Source: Frigoribacterium sp. Leaf8
GTDB taxonomy: Bacteria > Actinomycetota > Actinomycetes > Actinomycetales > Microbacteriaceae
NCBI RefSeq assembly: GCF_001421165.1
Contig: NZ_LMKB01000001.1
Span: forward strand, 708,009-772,008
Length of the DNA: 64,000 nucleotides
Reading direction: 5' to 3'
Position numbers and translations under genes: made by a program. The notes under the pieces are model-generated. The model made no database searches. It had not been told where the DNA came from and worked only from the letters and a program-made list of their open reading frames with translations. Each line of letters opens with the position of its first letter. The first letter of the stretch is position 1. This document shows positions 1 to 9,675 of the stretch, in pieces.

Positions 1-61
1 AGCGCCAGAATTGGGACACGATACGCTCCGGGACTAGGGGCAATTCCTCCGGTGTGGCCTA

Positions 62-1165
62 TTAATCTGCATGCCTGCCCCCAGCCCGTGCAGGCGACGA
101 TGTCCAACGTCGGTACAGTCGGCGTCGACTTGCGATGGTTAGGCCAAGGCCGGCGAGTAGGGCAGCAAAGCCAATGAGTGCGGCAATCGACGTTGCGTCT
201 TTGCTCGAACCCGTCCAGGCGAGGGGGCCGCTGGCAGCCGTTGCGTAAGGGTCTGCTGCGGGCGTCGGGGCCGTACCCGCCGCCGCTGCGACGTAGTCGA
301 CTACGAGGCGGCCGGTCACAGCGGTGCCGTCGGCGCGCTCGGCGGCGAAGGTGAGTGGGGTCGGGTCGCCGACGAGGGTGGGGGAGGGCGCGAAGGTGAC
401 CTGGCCGGTGGTGGGCTGGACCTGCCACGTGCCGTCGTCGGTCGTGACCTCGGTGGCGGGCGTCTCGTTCGGCTGGATCAACACGACCGACTCGGGCACG
501 AGGTCGGGCACAGCCGCGGGCAGGTCGAAGACTGCCGGGGCGCCCGCAGGGGCCGTCAGGGCGACGTCCGGCAGCGTCACGACCGGCGTCGGCGGCACGA
601 CGGCCGCCGCGGTCACCGTCGGGGTCGCTGTCGACGCGACGGTGTCACCCGCGGTGGTGTCCACCCGGTACGAGACCGGCGTCGCCGTGCCGACGAAGGC
701 GGGCTCGGGCGTGAAGACCAGCACCTCACCGTCGACCGTCCAGGTGCCCTCGCCGGGCACCACCACGGTGGCGGCGTCGACACCGGAGGGGTCTACGAGA
801 CGGAGGGTGGCGGGGGAGACCGGCACCGCGCCTCCGTCGTTTTCTGTCACTGCGAGACGCTGGGGGACGCCCTGCTCGCCGGTCGAGGTGTCGGGCCTCG
901 CGACCTCGGTCACCGAGGGCGTCAGGGTGGAGGCGGCGGTCGCTCCGGCCGCGTCGCTCACCACGTAGGGCACCGGCGTCGCCGTTCCCGTGAAGGCGGG
1001 CTCGGGCGTGAAGAGCACGGTGCCGGCGGTGCGGTCGAGCTCATAGCGTCCCTCACCGGGGACCACGACGACCGTGCCGTCGGCATCCACCGTCGCTCCG
1101 GCCGGAGCCTCGAGACGGGTGTCCGCGGGGTCGAGCGGCACGAGCGGGTCACCCGCGATGATCAC
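62..1165 (-). pseudogene. C-terminal remnant of a CshA-type fibril-repeat surface protein with LPXTG-like sorting signal
   Basis: The 367 codons contain tandem repeats of about 90-100 residues. Two near-identical copies carry a PEPAFxGTATPVxY core and a VVVPGEG segment, the pattern of CshA-type fibril repeats in cell-wall adhesins; a third, diverged copy follows. The C terminus has LAWTGSS (an LPXTG-like sortase motif), a hydrophobic helix and an RRRLYRR stop-transfer tail. There is no signal peptide. The reading frame stays open upstream through the only possible start (GTG at 1165) to a TAG at about 1220, and the first repeat is cut off at its start. I therefore read this as the 3' part of a larger adhesin gene that lost its 5' end. 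Expression as a short protein without export is unlikely. A sortase substrate is inferred; no sortase is in the window. Confidence 0.7.
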
Positions 1166-1266
1166 TAAGGGCAGGGTTCGTGCACCATGAGATGCGTGAC
1201 ATGTTGGTTTGATCTACGGTGGGCGTAGCTCGTGATGGGCGGGCTCTGATCGGAGGAGAGGCGTCG

Positions 1267-1299
1267 ATGGTCGACAACGAATTCCACGGGATCAGGTGA
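1267..1299 (+). other. 10-codon mini-ORF with strong ribosome binding site
   Basis: ATG at 1267 follows GGAGGAG at about 1253-1259 with good spacing and encodes MVDNEFHGIR before TGA. The next gene starts 8 bp later at GTG 1307. It could be a leader peptide, or the surviving first codons of a deleted gene at the same breakpoint that truncated the adhesin at 62-1165. No conservation evidence is available here. Confidence 0.3.
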
Positions 1300-1306
1300 G
1301 TAGGCC

Positions 1307-1522
1307 GTGTCGCGCTATGAACTGCAATGGGCGGTCGTCTTGAACTGCTCCGTCATCGCTCTCTTCGCCGGCGTCCACGCTGTCGATCCCGAGGGGTCGG
1401 TCTTCTGGGGGCTCCTCTTCGTCGCGCTCATGATCGGGCAGATCGTCCAGGCGACACGGCCCGAACGTCCCGCGAAAGCCTCGCGGCCCGAGCCCGATGA
1501 GGCATCCGGGAACAGCGAGTGA
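1307..1522 (+). CDS. Small two-helix membrane protein, unknown function
   Basis: A 71-residue protein with two hydrophobic segments (about residues 8-25 and 31-48) and a charged, Pro/Glu-rich cytoplasmic tail. I do not recognise a family. The GTG start lies 8 bp after the mini-ORF stop at 1299; a weak AGGTGAG at 1294-1300 may serve as ribosome binding site. It stands alone between a broken surface-protein gene and the alcohol dehydrogenase, and its tail stops before the dehydrogenase promoter at about 1584. Length and helix pattern resemble the many small membrane proteins of Microbacteriaceae, but no role can be given. Confidence 0.55.
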   Translation: MSRYELQWAVVLNCSVIALFAGVHAVDPEGSVFWGLLFVALMIGQIVQATRPERPAKASRPEPDEASGNSE

Positions 1523-1596
1523 GCGCCACGAGAAAGCAGGCCGTGCTCGCTCCCCAAGCTGGGCGACACCTGTCGTCCACGCCTACCCTGGTCCAC

Positions 1597-2652
1597 ATGA
1601 CCGACGTCCCTGCCCGTACCCGTTTCGCCACCGTCGACGCCGAGCGCTCGGTCGCCTTCGCAGAGGCCGACCTCGAGGCTCCGGGTGAGTCGCAGGTCGT
1701 CGTGCGCATCCGCTACACGGGCGTGTGCGCGACGGACACGCACGGGTGGGCGTCCGGCGGGCTCATCCCCGCCGCCGTGTTCGGCCACGAGTGGACCGGC
1801 ACCGTCGTCGCCGCCGGCAGCCGGGTCACGACCGTCGCCGTGGGGGACCGCGTCGTCGCCAGCGTCGGCCCGCCCTGCGGCACCTGCGCCATGTGCCGCG
1901 CCGGACACCCCGACCACTGCGACACCGCCTTCGCCGAGGCCAACGGTGTCTCGCCCGACGCCCCCACCCACGGAGCCTTCGCCCAACACGTCACCGTCCA
2001 CGAACGCCGCGTCCAACGTGCCCTCGACGGCCTCACCGACGAGCAGCTCGGCTTCGTCGAACCCACCGCCGTCACCTTCCATGCCGTGCGCCGTGCCGGC
2101 CAGCGCCTCGGCGGCGTCGTCGTGGTCCAGGGCGCCGGCCCCATCGGCCTGCTCACCGCTCAGCACGCCCGCCACGCCGGCGCCGGAGCCGTCGTCATCG
2201 TCGAGCCCATGGAGGCGCGGCGCGAGACCGCCCGCCGCCTCGGCTTCGCCGACGTCCACGAACCCGGCGAGGCCTTCCGCGCCCGCGTGCTCGAGCTGAC
2301 CGACGGACTCGGGGCGGACGTCCTCTACGAGTGCACCGGCGCCTCCTCGCTGTTCCAGTCGAGCGCCGAGCTGGTCCGCCGCGGCGGCACGCTCGCGCTG
2401 CTGGGCTACCCGATGACCACCTCGGAGGTCTCGTACGGCGACTGGCAGAGCCGCGAGCTGACGGTCATCGGCAGCCTCGCCTACACGCACTCCGACTTCG
2501 TCGGCGCGATGCGCGCACTCGCCGACGGTTCGGTCGAAGCGGGGCCGCTCATCACGGGGACGGTCGGCCTCGACGAGCTGCCGGCCCTGCTCGTCGAGCT
2601 CGACGGCGGCGAGACGCAGCACGCGAAGGTGCTCGTCGCCCCCAACGGCTAG
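1597..2652 (+). CDS. Zinc-dependent medium-chain alcohol dehydrogenase
   Basis: A 351-residue MDR-superfamily NAD(P)-dependent oxidoreductase. It has the catalytic zinc region (CATDTHGW and FGHEWTG), a structural zinc loop with four cysteines (CGTCAMCRAGHPDHC) and the Rossmann motif GAGPIGLL. The closest general type is the threonine/sorbitol/polyol dehydrogenase group; the substrate cannot be named. I chose ATG 1597 because TACCCT, a TANNNT -10 hexamer, lies 7 bp upstream at 1584-1589, giving a leaderless transcript. The longer frame from 1519 would add 26 poorly folded residues and overlap the preceding gene. It is followed directly by a strong hairpin at 2674-2712 and is probably monocistronic. 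Confidence 0.85.
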   Translation: MTDVPARTRFATVDAERSVAFAEADLEAPGESQVVVRIRYTGVCATDTHGWASGGLIPAAVFGHEWTGTVVAAGSRVTTVAVGDRVVASVGPPCGTCAMCRAGHPDHCDTAFAEANGVSPDAPTHGAFAQHVTVHERRVQRALDGLTDEQLGFVEPTAVTFHAVRRAGQRLGGVVVVQGAGPIGLLTAQHARHAGAGAVVIVEPMEARRETARRLGFADVHEPGEAFRARVLELTDGLGADVLYECTGASSLFQSSAELVRRGGTLALLGYPMTTSEVSYGDWQSRELTVIGSLAYTHSDFVGAMRALADGSVEAGPLITGTVGLDELPALLVELDGGETQHAKVLVAPNG

Positions 2653-2673
2653 ACCGCCGTCGGGACCGACACG

Positions 2674-2712
2674 AGGAGGCGCGGTGCGCGACGATCGCGC
2701 ACCGCGCCTCCT
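2674..2712. terminator. Bidirectional hairpin terminator with GGAGGCGCGG core
   Basis: Perfect 18-bp arms (AGGAGGCGCGGTGCGCGA and its complement) around a 3-base loop. It lies between the convergent ends of the alcohol dehydrogenase (2652) and the giant surface gene (2741), so it can stop transcription from both sides. The stem has the same core as the hairpins at 10842, 18326 and 37061. There is no T-run. Confidence 0.75.
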
Positions 2713-2740
2713 GCGATCGGTCCGGGCTCCGCCCGCTACG

Positions 2741-5700
2741 TCACCGCTTGATGATCGGGTCCACCTGCTTCTTCATGCCGTCGACCATGCACGTGCCGAG
2801 CGTGGAGCCCATGCTCGACCACTGGTCGCGGGCGTCGTTGAGGTACGACCCCGACCCGAAGGCGTCGATCGAGTCGACCACCCACTGGACGCCCTGACTG
2901 CCGGCGACGCTCTTCTCGGCCTTGAGCTTCGGGTAGGCGAAGTTGATGGCCTTGTTCGCCAGGGCCGCCCCGCCCTTCGTCCCGAACTTCGCGGCGATGC
3001 TGCTCTCGGTCAGCTTCGGCCCGTGCGCCCAGCTCGAGATGCAGTCGGCGTACATGGCCGGGATCCCGGTGGTCGCCGTGACGATCGCGGTCACCCGGTC
3101 GTACTCGTCGAGACCCTTGCCCGAGACGCCGACGGCCTTCAGCCCCGTCGACACGAGCGACATCGCCGTCCCGAGCACCTTGAGCAGCGTCGCCTCCATC
3201 AACATGATGCCGGTGAGCACCACGGCCCCCAGGGCGATCGTCCGCTGGGCGACGCTCGACAGGCCGTTCACGATCTTCTCGCCGACGCTCGGCGTGTGGA
3301 CGTCGGCCGTGACCGACCGGTCGCCCGTCATGACGACCCAGGACGTCTCGTTCTCGGTCTGGTCGGTGCCCGACCAGCTGTTCAGGTGGCCACCCGCCGG
3401 CACGTCGGCCTGCATCTGCACCACCGTTCCGAGGACGTACTTCGACGGGTCGTTGTCGCAGTTCGGACCGTTGGCGGCCGCCACCCGGGCGCCCAGCGAG
3501 AGCGTCGCGCACTTGGTCCGCAGGAAGATGCCGACCACGGGGGAGGAGCCGTCGGTGGGGATCGTCACCGTCTGCGGGCCCACCGGCAGGTCGTACCCGA
3601 GCGAGCCGTAGTCGGTCAACCCGATCGTGACGGTGCTGCCGGGGCGACCCCACAACGGCGGGCAGCCGCCGTCGTGCGCGATGATGTCGGCCCAACCACC
3701 GTCGTCGAGGTCGGAGAGGTCACCGAAGCGGTTGCCCGTGCGGAGCACGTTGTCGTACCGCCCGTCGGGCTTCTGGACGTGGACGTAGACGGCCAGGGGG
3801 ACGCAGTACTCGATCCGGACGTCGGACATCGGGGTCCCGATGACCGATCCGTCGCGGCTCAGCATCGTGTAGAGGCGGCCGTCGGCTGCCCGGACTCCCT
3901 GGGGCCACCGCACCGTGTCCTCGGACGTCGGCCGGCCGACCGAGGCGATCGCCCGGACGGAGGACGGCGTCGGGGTCGTCGACCGGAGGACGACCGTCTC
4001 ACCCCAGACCCCGGAGTTGTTCGGGCAGACGACCCGGCTCGAGTACTTGGCCGAGTAGTCGAACGACGTCTGCGTCGTGCCACCCTGCGGGTAGCTGAAC
4101 TGGATCGGGCGGCACGTGTCCGACCAGTAGTCGGCGGCGATCGACACGCGGTCTGCGGGGGCGAACTCCATGTAGAGGACCGGGCCCCGTGACGAGCCGT
4201 CGGTCCCCGCGTCGGCGACGGCCTCGAGGCCGTCGACCAGTGACCACCGGATCTCGGCGACCGTGGTCGCCGGTGCGACGTAGTCCGTGTTGCGGTTCAC
4301 CTGCAGCGACCCGTACTCGACCTTGTCGGCCCGCTCGGCGCGGACGATGGCTGTCCCGATGAACCAGTCCGTCTGGGTGACGACGGACTTGAAGCCCTTC
4401 GTCACCGCCCGGTCCACCGACGGGCCACGGCTGCCGCAACGCAGCTCGTCGATCGAGGTCGAGTCGCCGTCGGCCACGTTGGTGAAGGTCGTCGGCGTGT
4501 AGGCCGGCACCGTCTTGTCGGCGCTGATCGGCAACGCCGTGCTCGTCGTGACGGCGACGCAGCGCACGACGCCGTAGTTCACGCCGATGACGAGCTGCGC
4601 CTCCGCGGGGGTCGGCACGACGAAGGTGCGCGTCGCGGTGCCCGCGGCACCCGACCGTCCACCGGCCGGGGCGTCACCAAGGGTCGTGAGGGCGAGCGGG
4701 TCCTCGCCGGTGCGCTTCACCGGACCGAAGTCGCTCGTGCGCCAGTCGAGGAGGTAGGTGCCGTCGTCGGGCGTCGCCCTGACCGTCACCGTCGAGCCGG
4801 GCACGTAGCCCGCCGTGCCGTCGCCCGTCGTGCAGGTGCCGTCGTAGGGCTTCAGGTAGCGGCTCTCGCCGGGGCGCTCCGACGCGATGATCGCCTGCGT
4901 GCCACCGTCGCCGGGACGGATGTCGACGACGCTGCACTCGGCCGCCTTGAACGTGGCACTGACCTTCTGGTCGCCGGTGACGGTGGTCGTGTAGAAGCCA
5001 CGACCGAGCTCGTCCGCCGTCGCCCCGTCGACCGTGTCGACGACGTAGGGTGTGCCGCCGTTGCGGCGGGCCTGGCCGACCGTCGTCACGGGCGTGATGG
5101 CCAGGTCGACGACCGTGCCCACCGCGTAGCGCGGTTCGCCGTTCGCGAGCTGCTCGAGCTCGTCGGCGGTCGGCGTGCGGGGGTCGGTGCAGTTGGGCTT
5201 CGTCAGGGCCTTGACCGTGCCCTTGGCGTAGTACTGCTCGGTGTAGGCGAAGGCCGGGTCGGTCTTCGCCACGATGTCGCCCCGCGGCGTGACCTGGAGC
5301 GTGTGGCAGACCGGTGCGTACCGGGTCGTGAACGAGAGGGACTGGAACGCCGTCACCGTGAAGCGGTACTCGTCGCTGGTCGCGACCCCCTGGCCGTCGA
5401 GGTACCACCCGGCGAACCGATACGGGGCGGCGACGGGCTCGTGACGCGCCGTCACCGACGCACCCGTGACGAACCCGGCACGGTCGCCCCGTCGGCAGGC
5501 GGTCGACGGGTCGCCCGTCACCGTGCTCTGGTAGGCCGTGATCACGATGCAGTCCTTCGGCGTGACCGACGAGACCACGGAGGCGCTGGGCGCGTCGTCC
5601 GCGGAGGTGAAGCGCACCGACACGTCGAGCTTCGTCGACAGCGACGAGCTGGTGGGCAGCGGGACGGTCAGGGTGCAGCGACCCACCGACACGTCGGCCG

Positions 5701-8700
5701 AGCAACTCGCGGAGCCGAGGCGCACCTCGACCGACCCCTTCGGCGCCAGCGAGCTACCGGTGCCCACCTTCCAGCCGAACGTGACGGGGGTGCCCGAGAC
5801 GACGGCCGACAGGTCGGGGGAGCTCGACCAGTCGAGCGTCGTCTGACGGGCCGAACCCGTGACGGTCACGCCGTCGACGGCGCCCTCGTGGTCCGCGTCG
5901 CCCGAGTACCGGACGTCGAGCGTGTTGCGCCCCGTGACGATCGTCTCGGCGGGCAGGGCGCAGAGGCCACCCGCGGCCGGAACGGTGCAGCTGAGGCCGG
6001 ACGGCGAGGCCGTGACGGTGATGGTGCCCGACGGGTTCGGGGCGACGTCCGGGGTGACGTTCGACACCGACGGCGACACCGTCAGCGGTCGCCCGCTCGC
6101 GAAGACCGTGCCGGGCAGGTCGAGCCGGACGGTCGTGCGGGCCTTCAGCACCGAGACGGTCGTCGAGGCCGAGGTGGGCCCGTAGAGCACGCCGTCACCG
6201 GCCACCGAGACGCTGGCGGTGAGGTCCGCGGCGCTGAGCACCTCGGTCGTCACGCGTCCGGTCAGGTAGGGCGACGTGGCCGGGAAGGTGGCCCGCTCGA
6301 GCAGCAGCGTCGACTGCACGCCGCCGATGGTGACGGTGGCCGGGGCGAGCATCAGCGGGGTCAGCGAGCGGTCGGCCGGACGGAGGCGCACCTCGAAGGT
6401 CGCGCGGGTGCCGACCTGCATGCGACCGGTCGCGGCGATCTCGAGCGCCGCGGGGGCGGGCGCCGTCGTCAGCGTGACCGGAGCGCTCGACGCGGTCCAC
6501 GGGCGCGAGCCGTACGAGACCGACGCGACTAGGTCGACCCGTCCGCCGAACGGGCGGGTGACGTCGAGCGTGCCCGACAGGACCGTGCCCACGGGGGACA
6601 GCGTCACGGTGCCGAGCCGGGTCCGGCTGTCACCGGCCACCACGGCCACCGTGGCCTCGGTCCCGGCCGGGATGCCGAAGCCACCGCCGGGAAGGGCGCT
6701 CGCGGTGACGGTCACCGGGACGGCGACCCCGGCGACGTGGGGGCCGTCACCGACGGTCAGGGCGAGCTGCGGGGCGGGCGGTGCCGACCAGGTCGTGACG
6801 GCCGGCGCGGACGTGATCGGCTCGACGCCCACCACCGAGGCGAAGCGTGCGACGGCCGTGTACCGCCACGCGCCGGGCTGCCGCTCGACGACGTCGAGGG
6901 TGCCCGTCAGGCCGCCGGCGAGGTCGACCCGGTCGACGAGCTCGGCCGTGCCACCGGGCAGGGCCCGGTAGACCGAGAGGCTGTCCACCGCGTAGGCGGG
7001 GGCGCCGCCGATGGTCGCGGTGAGCCGGATGGTCGAGTCCAGGGTGGCGGTCGTCGGTGCCGTGAGGGTCACCGTCGGGTCGAGGACGGGGGCGGTGGGC
7101 TGCGCGACCACGTAGGTCACCCCGAGCCAGGTCTGGTCGCCGGCGTACTCGATCCGGTACGAGTGGATGCCCTCGAGCACGGCCACCGGGACGTGGGCAC
7201 TGCCGTCGGCGGCGACGGTGCCGCGCCCGACGACCTGGTCCTCGCTCGTCACCGTGATCGCACCGGTCGGCGCGGGCAGACCGCGGACGGGCACGTAGGA
7301 GGAGTCGAGGTGGGCCGTCCCGGCGGCGGGGTCACCCGACCAGGTCCAGGGCTGGTGTTGCGGCCAGCGCTTCGCGACGACCTGCGAGTCGGAGTCCTTC
7401 GACGAGCGGGCCGAGCCCGCGAGGCCGCTGTACTCGGCCCGCCAGTCGTACGTCCCGGCGACCGTGGCCCCGGTGTAGCTCAGGTACGCCTGCCCGTTCG
7501 TGACGTCGACGCTGCGGACGACGCGCCCGTCGAGGGAGAAGGTCACCGCGCCTCCGGTGACCTTCGAGCCGTCGGCGGTGCGCACGTCGGCGACGAGTCC
7601 GACGGGGTCGCCGACCACGGGCGAGGGCGTCTGCAGCGTCAGGTCGGTGACGGTGTCGGCGAGGGCGACGTCGACGCCCGAGAACTCGGACCCGGTGCCG
7701 TAGTGGCTGTCGGTGTCGGGCACCTCGAAGATGAAGTCGTGGTGGCCGGCCTTGAGCTTGCCCGTGAGGTCGACGACGACGGTCGCCTTCCCGTCGACGA
7801 CCGAGAACGGGGTCGACGCGACGGGGCCGGAGCGCTGGTCGATCATCTCGAGCACGAAGCCGTCGCCGTCGGCGTCGCTGGTGAACGAGAAGGTCACGGT
7901 GTGCTCGTCACCGAACGTGATCGAGTCCGACGGCGAGTGGACCGCCCGGTAGTCGTAGTCGAGACGCGCGCGCTGGAAGTCGGCGGTGACGGTCTGCTCG
8001 CTGCCGGCGTAGGTCGCGTCGGCCGGGACGTACACGAAGCGCAGGTCGACCGAGGTGCTCCCGAGCTCCTTGGTCGGGAGGAAGAAGGGGAAGGCCGAGT
8101 CGGCCAGGTCGAAGTCCGTGACCTCCACGTCTTCTGTCGCGGGGTCGTGGTCGTCGCGGAAGACCTCGACGGTGCCGGTGGGTTCGTCGGTCGTGCCCTC
8201 GGCCGCGACGTCGATCGCGAACTCCTGGTCCTCGCCGAGCGTGGCCACGCCCAGCTGCAGCACGTCGACGGTGGTGGCGATCGGGGCCGGGGCGGCCCGG
8301 GCGACCGACGGGGCCGGTGCGGGTGCCGGTGCCGGTGTCGGCGCCGCGGCCGGTGCAGGAGGCGCGGCCGGGGTGGGGACCGTCGGTGCGGCAGCAGGCG
8401 CGGATGCGGGTGCGGGTGCCTCGGTGTCGGCGGGGCTCGTCGCCGCGGCGGCGGGTCCCGACGTCGGCTGCGGGGTGACGGCGGGAGCGGTGGTCGGCAG
8501 GTCGGCCGGACCGGTCGACGAGGTGACGGGGGCCTCGGCCGCGGAGGCGCTGACGGCGGGCATGAACGGCACCATCAGGGCGACGATCGTGACGACGGCG
8601 ATCGGGCTCGCCTTCGTCCACGGGTGACGCAGGACGCCGGTCAGGCGCCCGGGGACCCGAGGACCGCCGCGTCGGTCGACGCGCACGTCGTCGAGGGGGA

Positions 8701-9514
8701 GCAGGACGGCGAAGACGCTGCCGACGACGACGAGGAACAGGGCGACGAGGCCGACGAGGGCGAGCGTGCCGAGTGAGGTCTGCGCCGTCGTGGCGGTGGG
8801 GGCCGCGAGGACCACCTCCCCGAGGGCGGTCAGGGCGGTCGACACCGCGCCGACCGCGACGACGAGTCCCACCACGGCTGCGGTGCGGGTCCGGAGCGTG
8901 GTGACCGCCCGGCGGAGCAGCGACCGCAGCGAGTCCGGGTGCGACAGGGACGCCGGCAGGGCCGTGATCGTCAGGCCCACCGCGACGAGCACCGGCGCGA
9001 AGGGGATCGCGAGGAGCAGCGTGCGGCGGATCGTCCGACGCGGGGCGGACCGCAGTCGCAGCACCCCCGCCGTGACCAGGGCGCCCAGGCTGAGGGGCAG
9101 GGCGACGAGCGCCCCGACCAGGACGGCGAGCACGAGCAGCAGCTCGACCGCGAGGAGGCGCGGCAGCGACCGGAGCGCGTGCGTCAGACCCCGACGCAGG
9201 GTGCGTCGACCCCCGGCGGTCGACTGCGAGATCGTCGACGAGACCGCCAGGACGGCCGTGACGACGGTGAGTGCGGCGACGCCGTACTGGACGGCTCGCA
9301 CCACGAACGACGTCGTGACCAGGGCCGAACCCGAGGCCTGGGTGACGTCGCCGGTGATCAGACCGACGATGAGCAGGGCGAGCAGTTCGAGCAGGACGGC
9401 CGCGGTGACGACGACCAGGGCGAGGACGACTGCCCGGAGCAGGAGGCGGGGGCGGAGGACCGCGCGGGCACGGGTGCCGAGCGGGCGCAGGCGGGCAGGG
9501 AAGGATGAAGCCAT
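2741..9514 (-). CDS. Giant multi-domain membrane-anchored Ig-repeat surface protein
   Basis: About 2257 residues. Residues 1-280 hold six hydrophobic helices arranged like a GPDPase-type membrane module. A signal-peptide-like segment follows at about 300-330 (WTKASPIAVVTIVALMVPF then AVSASA), then a Pro/Ala linker (about 330-405). A long extracellular part carries bacterial Ig-like (Big_3_5-type) repeats ending in YSG or SGDADH motifs. Next come a cysteine-containing InlB-B-like segment (FAGWYLDGQG) and further repeats. A hydrophobic stretch sits near 2090-2125, before a 130-residue C-terminal domain with two cysteines. Start ATG 9514 has GAGGA about 10 bases upstream; the frame continues open to 9595. 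Adhesion or wall spanning is inferred from architecture only. It resembles no single described adhesin that I know. Confidence 0.8.
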   Translation of the reverse strand: MASSFPARLRPLGTRARAVLRPRLLLRAVVLALVVVTAAVLLELLALLIVGLITGDVTQASGSALVTTSFVVRAVQYGVAALTVVTAVLAVSSTISQSTAGGRRTLRRGLTHALRSLPRLLAVELLLVLAVLVGALVALPLSLGALVTAGVLRLRSAPRRTIRRTLLLAIPFAPVLVAVGLTITALPASLSHPDSLRSLLRRAVTTLRTRTAAVVGLVVAVGAVSTALTALGEVVLAAPTATTAQTSLGTLALVGLVALFLVVVGSVFAVLLPLDDVRVDRRGGPRVPGRLTGVLRHPWTKASPIAVVTIVALMVPFMPAVSASAAEAPVTSSTGPADLPTTAPAVTPQPTSGPAAAATSPADTEAPAPASAPAAAPTVPTPAAPPAPAAAPTPAPAPAPAPSVARAAPAPIATTVDVLQLGVATLGEDQEFAIDVAAEGTTDEPTGTVEVFRDDHDPATEDVEVTDFDLADSAFPFFLPTKELGSTSVDLRFVYVPADATYAGSEQTVTADFQRARLDYDYRAVHSPSDSITFGDEHTVTFSFTSDADGDGFVLEMIDQRSGPVASTPFSVVDGKATVVVDLTGKLKAGHHDFIFEVPDTDSHYGTGSEFSGVDVALADTVTDLTLQTPSPVVGDPVGLVADVRTADGSKVTGGAVTFSLDGRVVRSVDVTNGQAYLSYTGATVAGTYDWRAEYSGLAGSARSSKDSDSQVVAKRWPQHQPWTWSGDPAAGTAHLDSSYVPVRGLPAPTGAITVTSEDQVVGRGTVAADGSAHVPVAVLEGIHSYRIEYAGDQTWLGVTYVVAQPTAPVLDPTVTLTAPTTATLDSTIRLTATIGGAPAYAVDSLSVYRALPGGTAELVDRVDLAGGLTGTLDVVERQPGAWRYTAVARFASVVGVEPITSAPAVTTWSAPPAPQLALTVGDGPHVAGVAVPVTVTASALPGGGFGIPAGTEATVAVVAGDSRTRLGTVTLSPVGTVLSGTLDVTRPFGGRVDLVASVSYGSRPWTASSAPVTLTTAPAPAALEIAATGRMQVGTRATFEVRLRPADRSLTPLMLAPATVTIGGVQSTLLLERATFPATSPYLTGRVTTEVLSAADLTASVSVAGDGVLYGPTSASTTVSVLKARTTVRLDLPGTVFASGRPLTVSPSVSNVTPDVAPNPSGTITVTASPSGLSCTVPAAGGLCALPAETIVTGRNTLDVRYSGDADHEGAVDGVTVTGSARQTTLDWSSSPDLSAVVSGTPVTFGWKVGTGSSLAPKGSVEVRLGSASCSADVSVGRCTLTVPLPTSSSLSTKLDVSVRFTSADDAPSASVVSSVTPKDCIVITAYQSTVTGDPSTACRRGDRAGFVTGASVTARHEPVAAPYRFAGWYLDGQGVATSDEYRFTVTAFQSLSFTTRYAPVCHTLQVTPRGDIVAKTDPAFAYTEQYYAKGTVKALTKPNCTDPRTPTADELEQLANGEPRYAVGTVVDLAITPVTTVGQARRNGGTPYVVDTVDGATADELGRGFYTTTVTGDQKVSATFKAAECSVVDIRPGDGGTQAIIASERPGESRYLKPYDGTCTTGDGTAGYVPGSTVTVRATPDDGTYLLDWRTSDFGPVKRTGEDPLALTTLGDAPAGGRSGAAGTATRTFVVPTPAEAQLVIGVNYGVVRCVAVTTSTALPISADKTVPAYTPTTFTNVADGDSTSIDELRCGSRGPSVDRAVTKGFKSVVTQTDWFIGTAIVRAERADKVEYGSLQVNRNTDYVAPATTVAEIRWSLVDGLEAVADAGTDGSSRGPVLYMEFAPADRVSIAADYWSDTCRPIQFSYPQGGTTQTSFDYSAKYSSRVVCPNNSGVWGETVVLRSTTPTPSSVRAIASVGRPTSEDTVRWPQGVRAADGRLYTMLSRDGSVIGTPMSDVRIEYCVPLAVYVHVQKPDGRYDNVLRTGNRFGDLSDLDDGGWADIIAHDGGCPPLWGRPGSTVTIGLTDYGSLGYDLPVGPQTVTIPTDGSSPVVGIFLRTKCATLSLGARVAAANGPNCDNDPSKYVLGTVVQMQADVPAGGHLNSWSGTDQTENETSWVVMTGDRSVTADVHTPSVGEKIVNGLSSVAQRTIALGAVVLTGIMLMEATLLKVLGTAMSLVSTGLKAVGVSGKGLDEYDRVTAIVTATTGIPAMYADCISSWAHGPKLTESSIAAKFGTKGGAALANKAINFAYPKLKAEKSVAGSQGVQWVVDSIDAFGSGSYLNDARDQWSSMGSTLGTCMVDGMKKQVDPIIKR

Positions 9515-9608
9515 GGCGGGGGTGTCCTCGACGGTCGAGCGCTTCGGGAGCGCGCCAGACGGAGACGACGGGTGAGCCCGGCACCACCTCCACACGGTGG
9601 TTCATCTG

Positions 9609-9646
9609 GATACCGAACAGTATCGAGATGGTCGAGGGCGCGACAA
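9609..9646 (-). promoter_or_regulatory. Promoter with overlapping inverted repeat upstream of the giant surface gene
   Basis: Reading the minus strand, TTGTCG (9646-9641) and GATACT (9624-9619) are separated by 16 bp and fit -35 and -10 elements about 100 bp before the ATG at 9514. The -10 overlaps an inverted repeat GATAC-N6-GTATC (9609-9624), which could be an operator. The binding protein is unknown. Confidence 0.45.
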
Positions 9647-9675
9647 TCGGCCCGGTACCCCCAGTAAGGAGGGGG

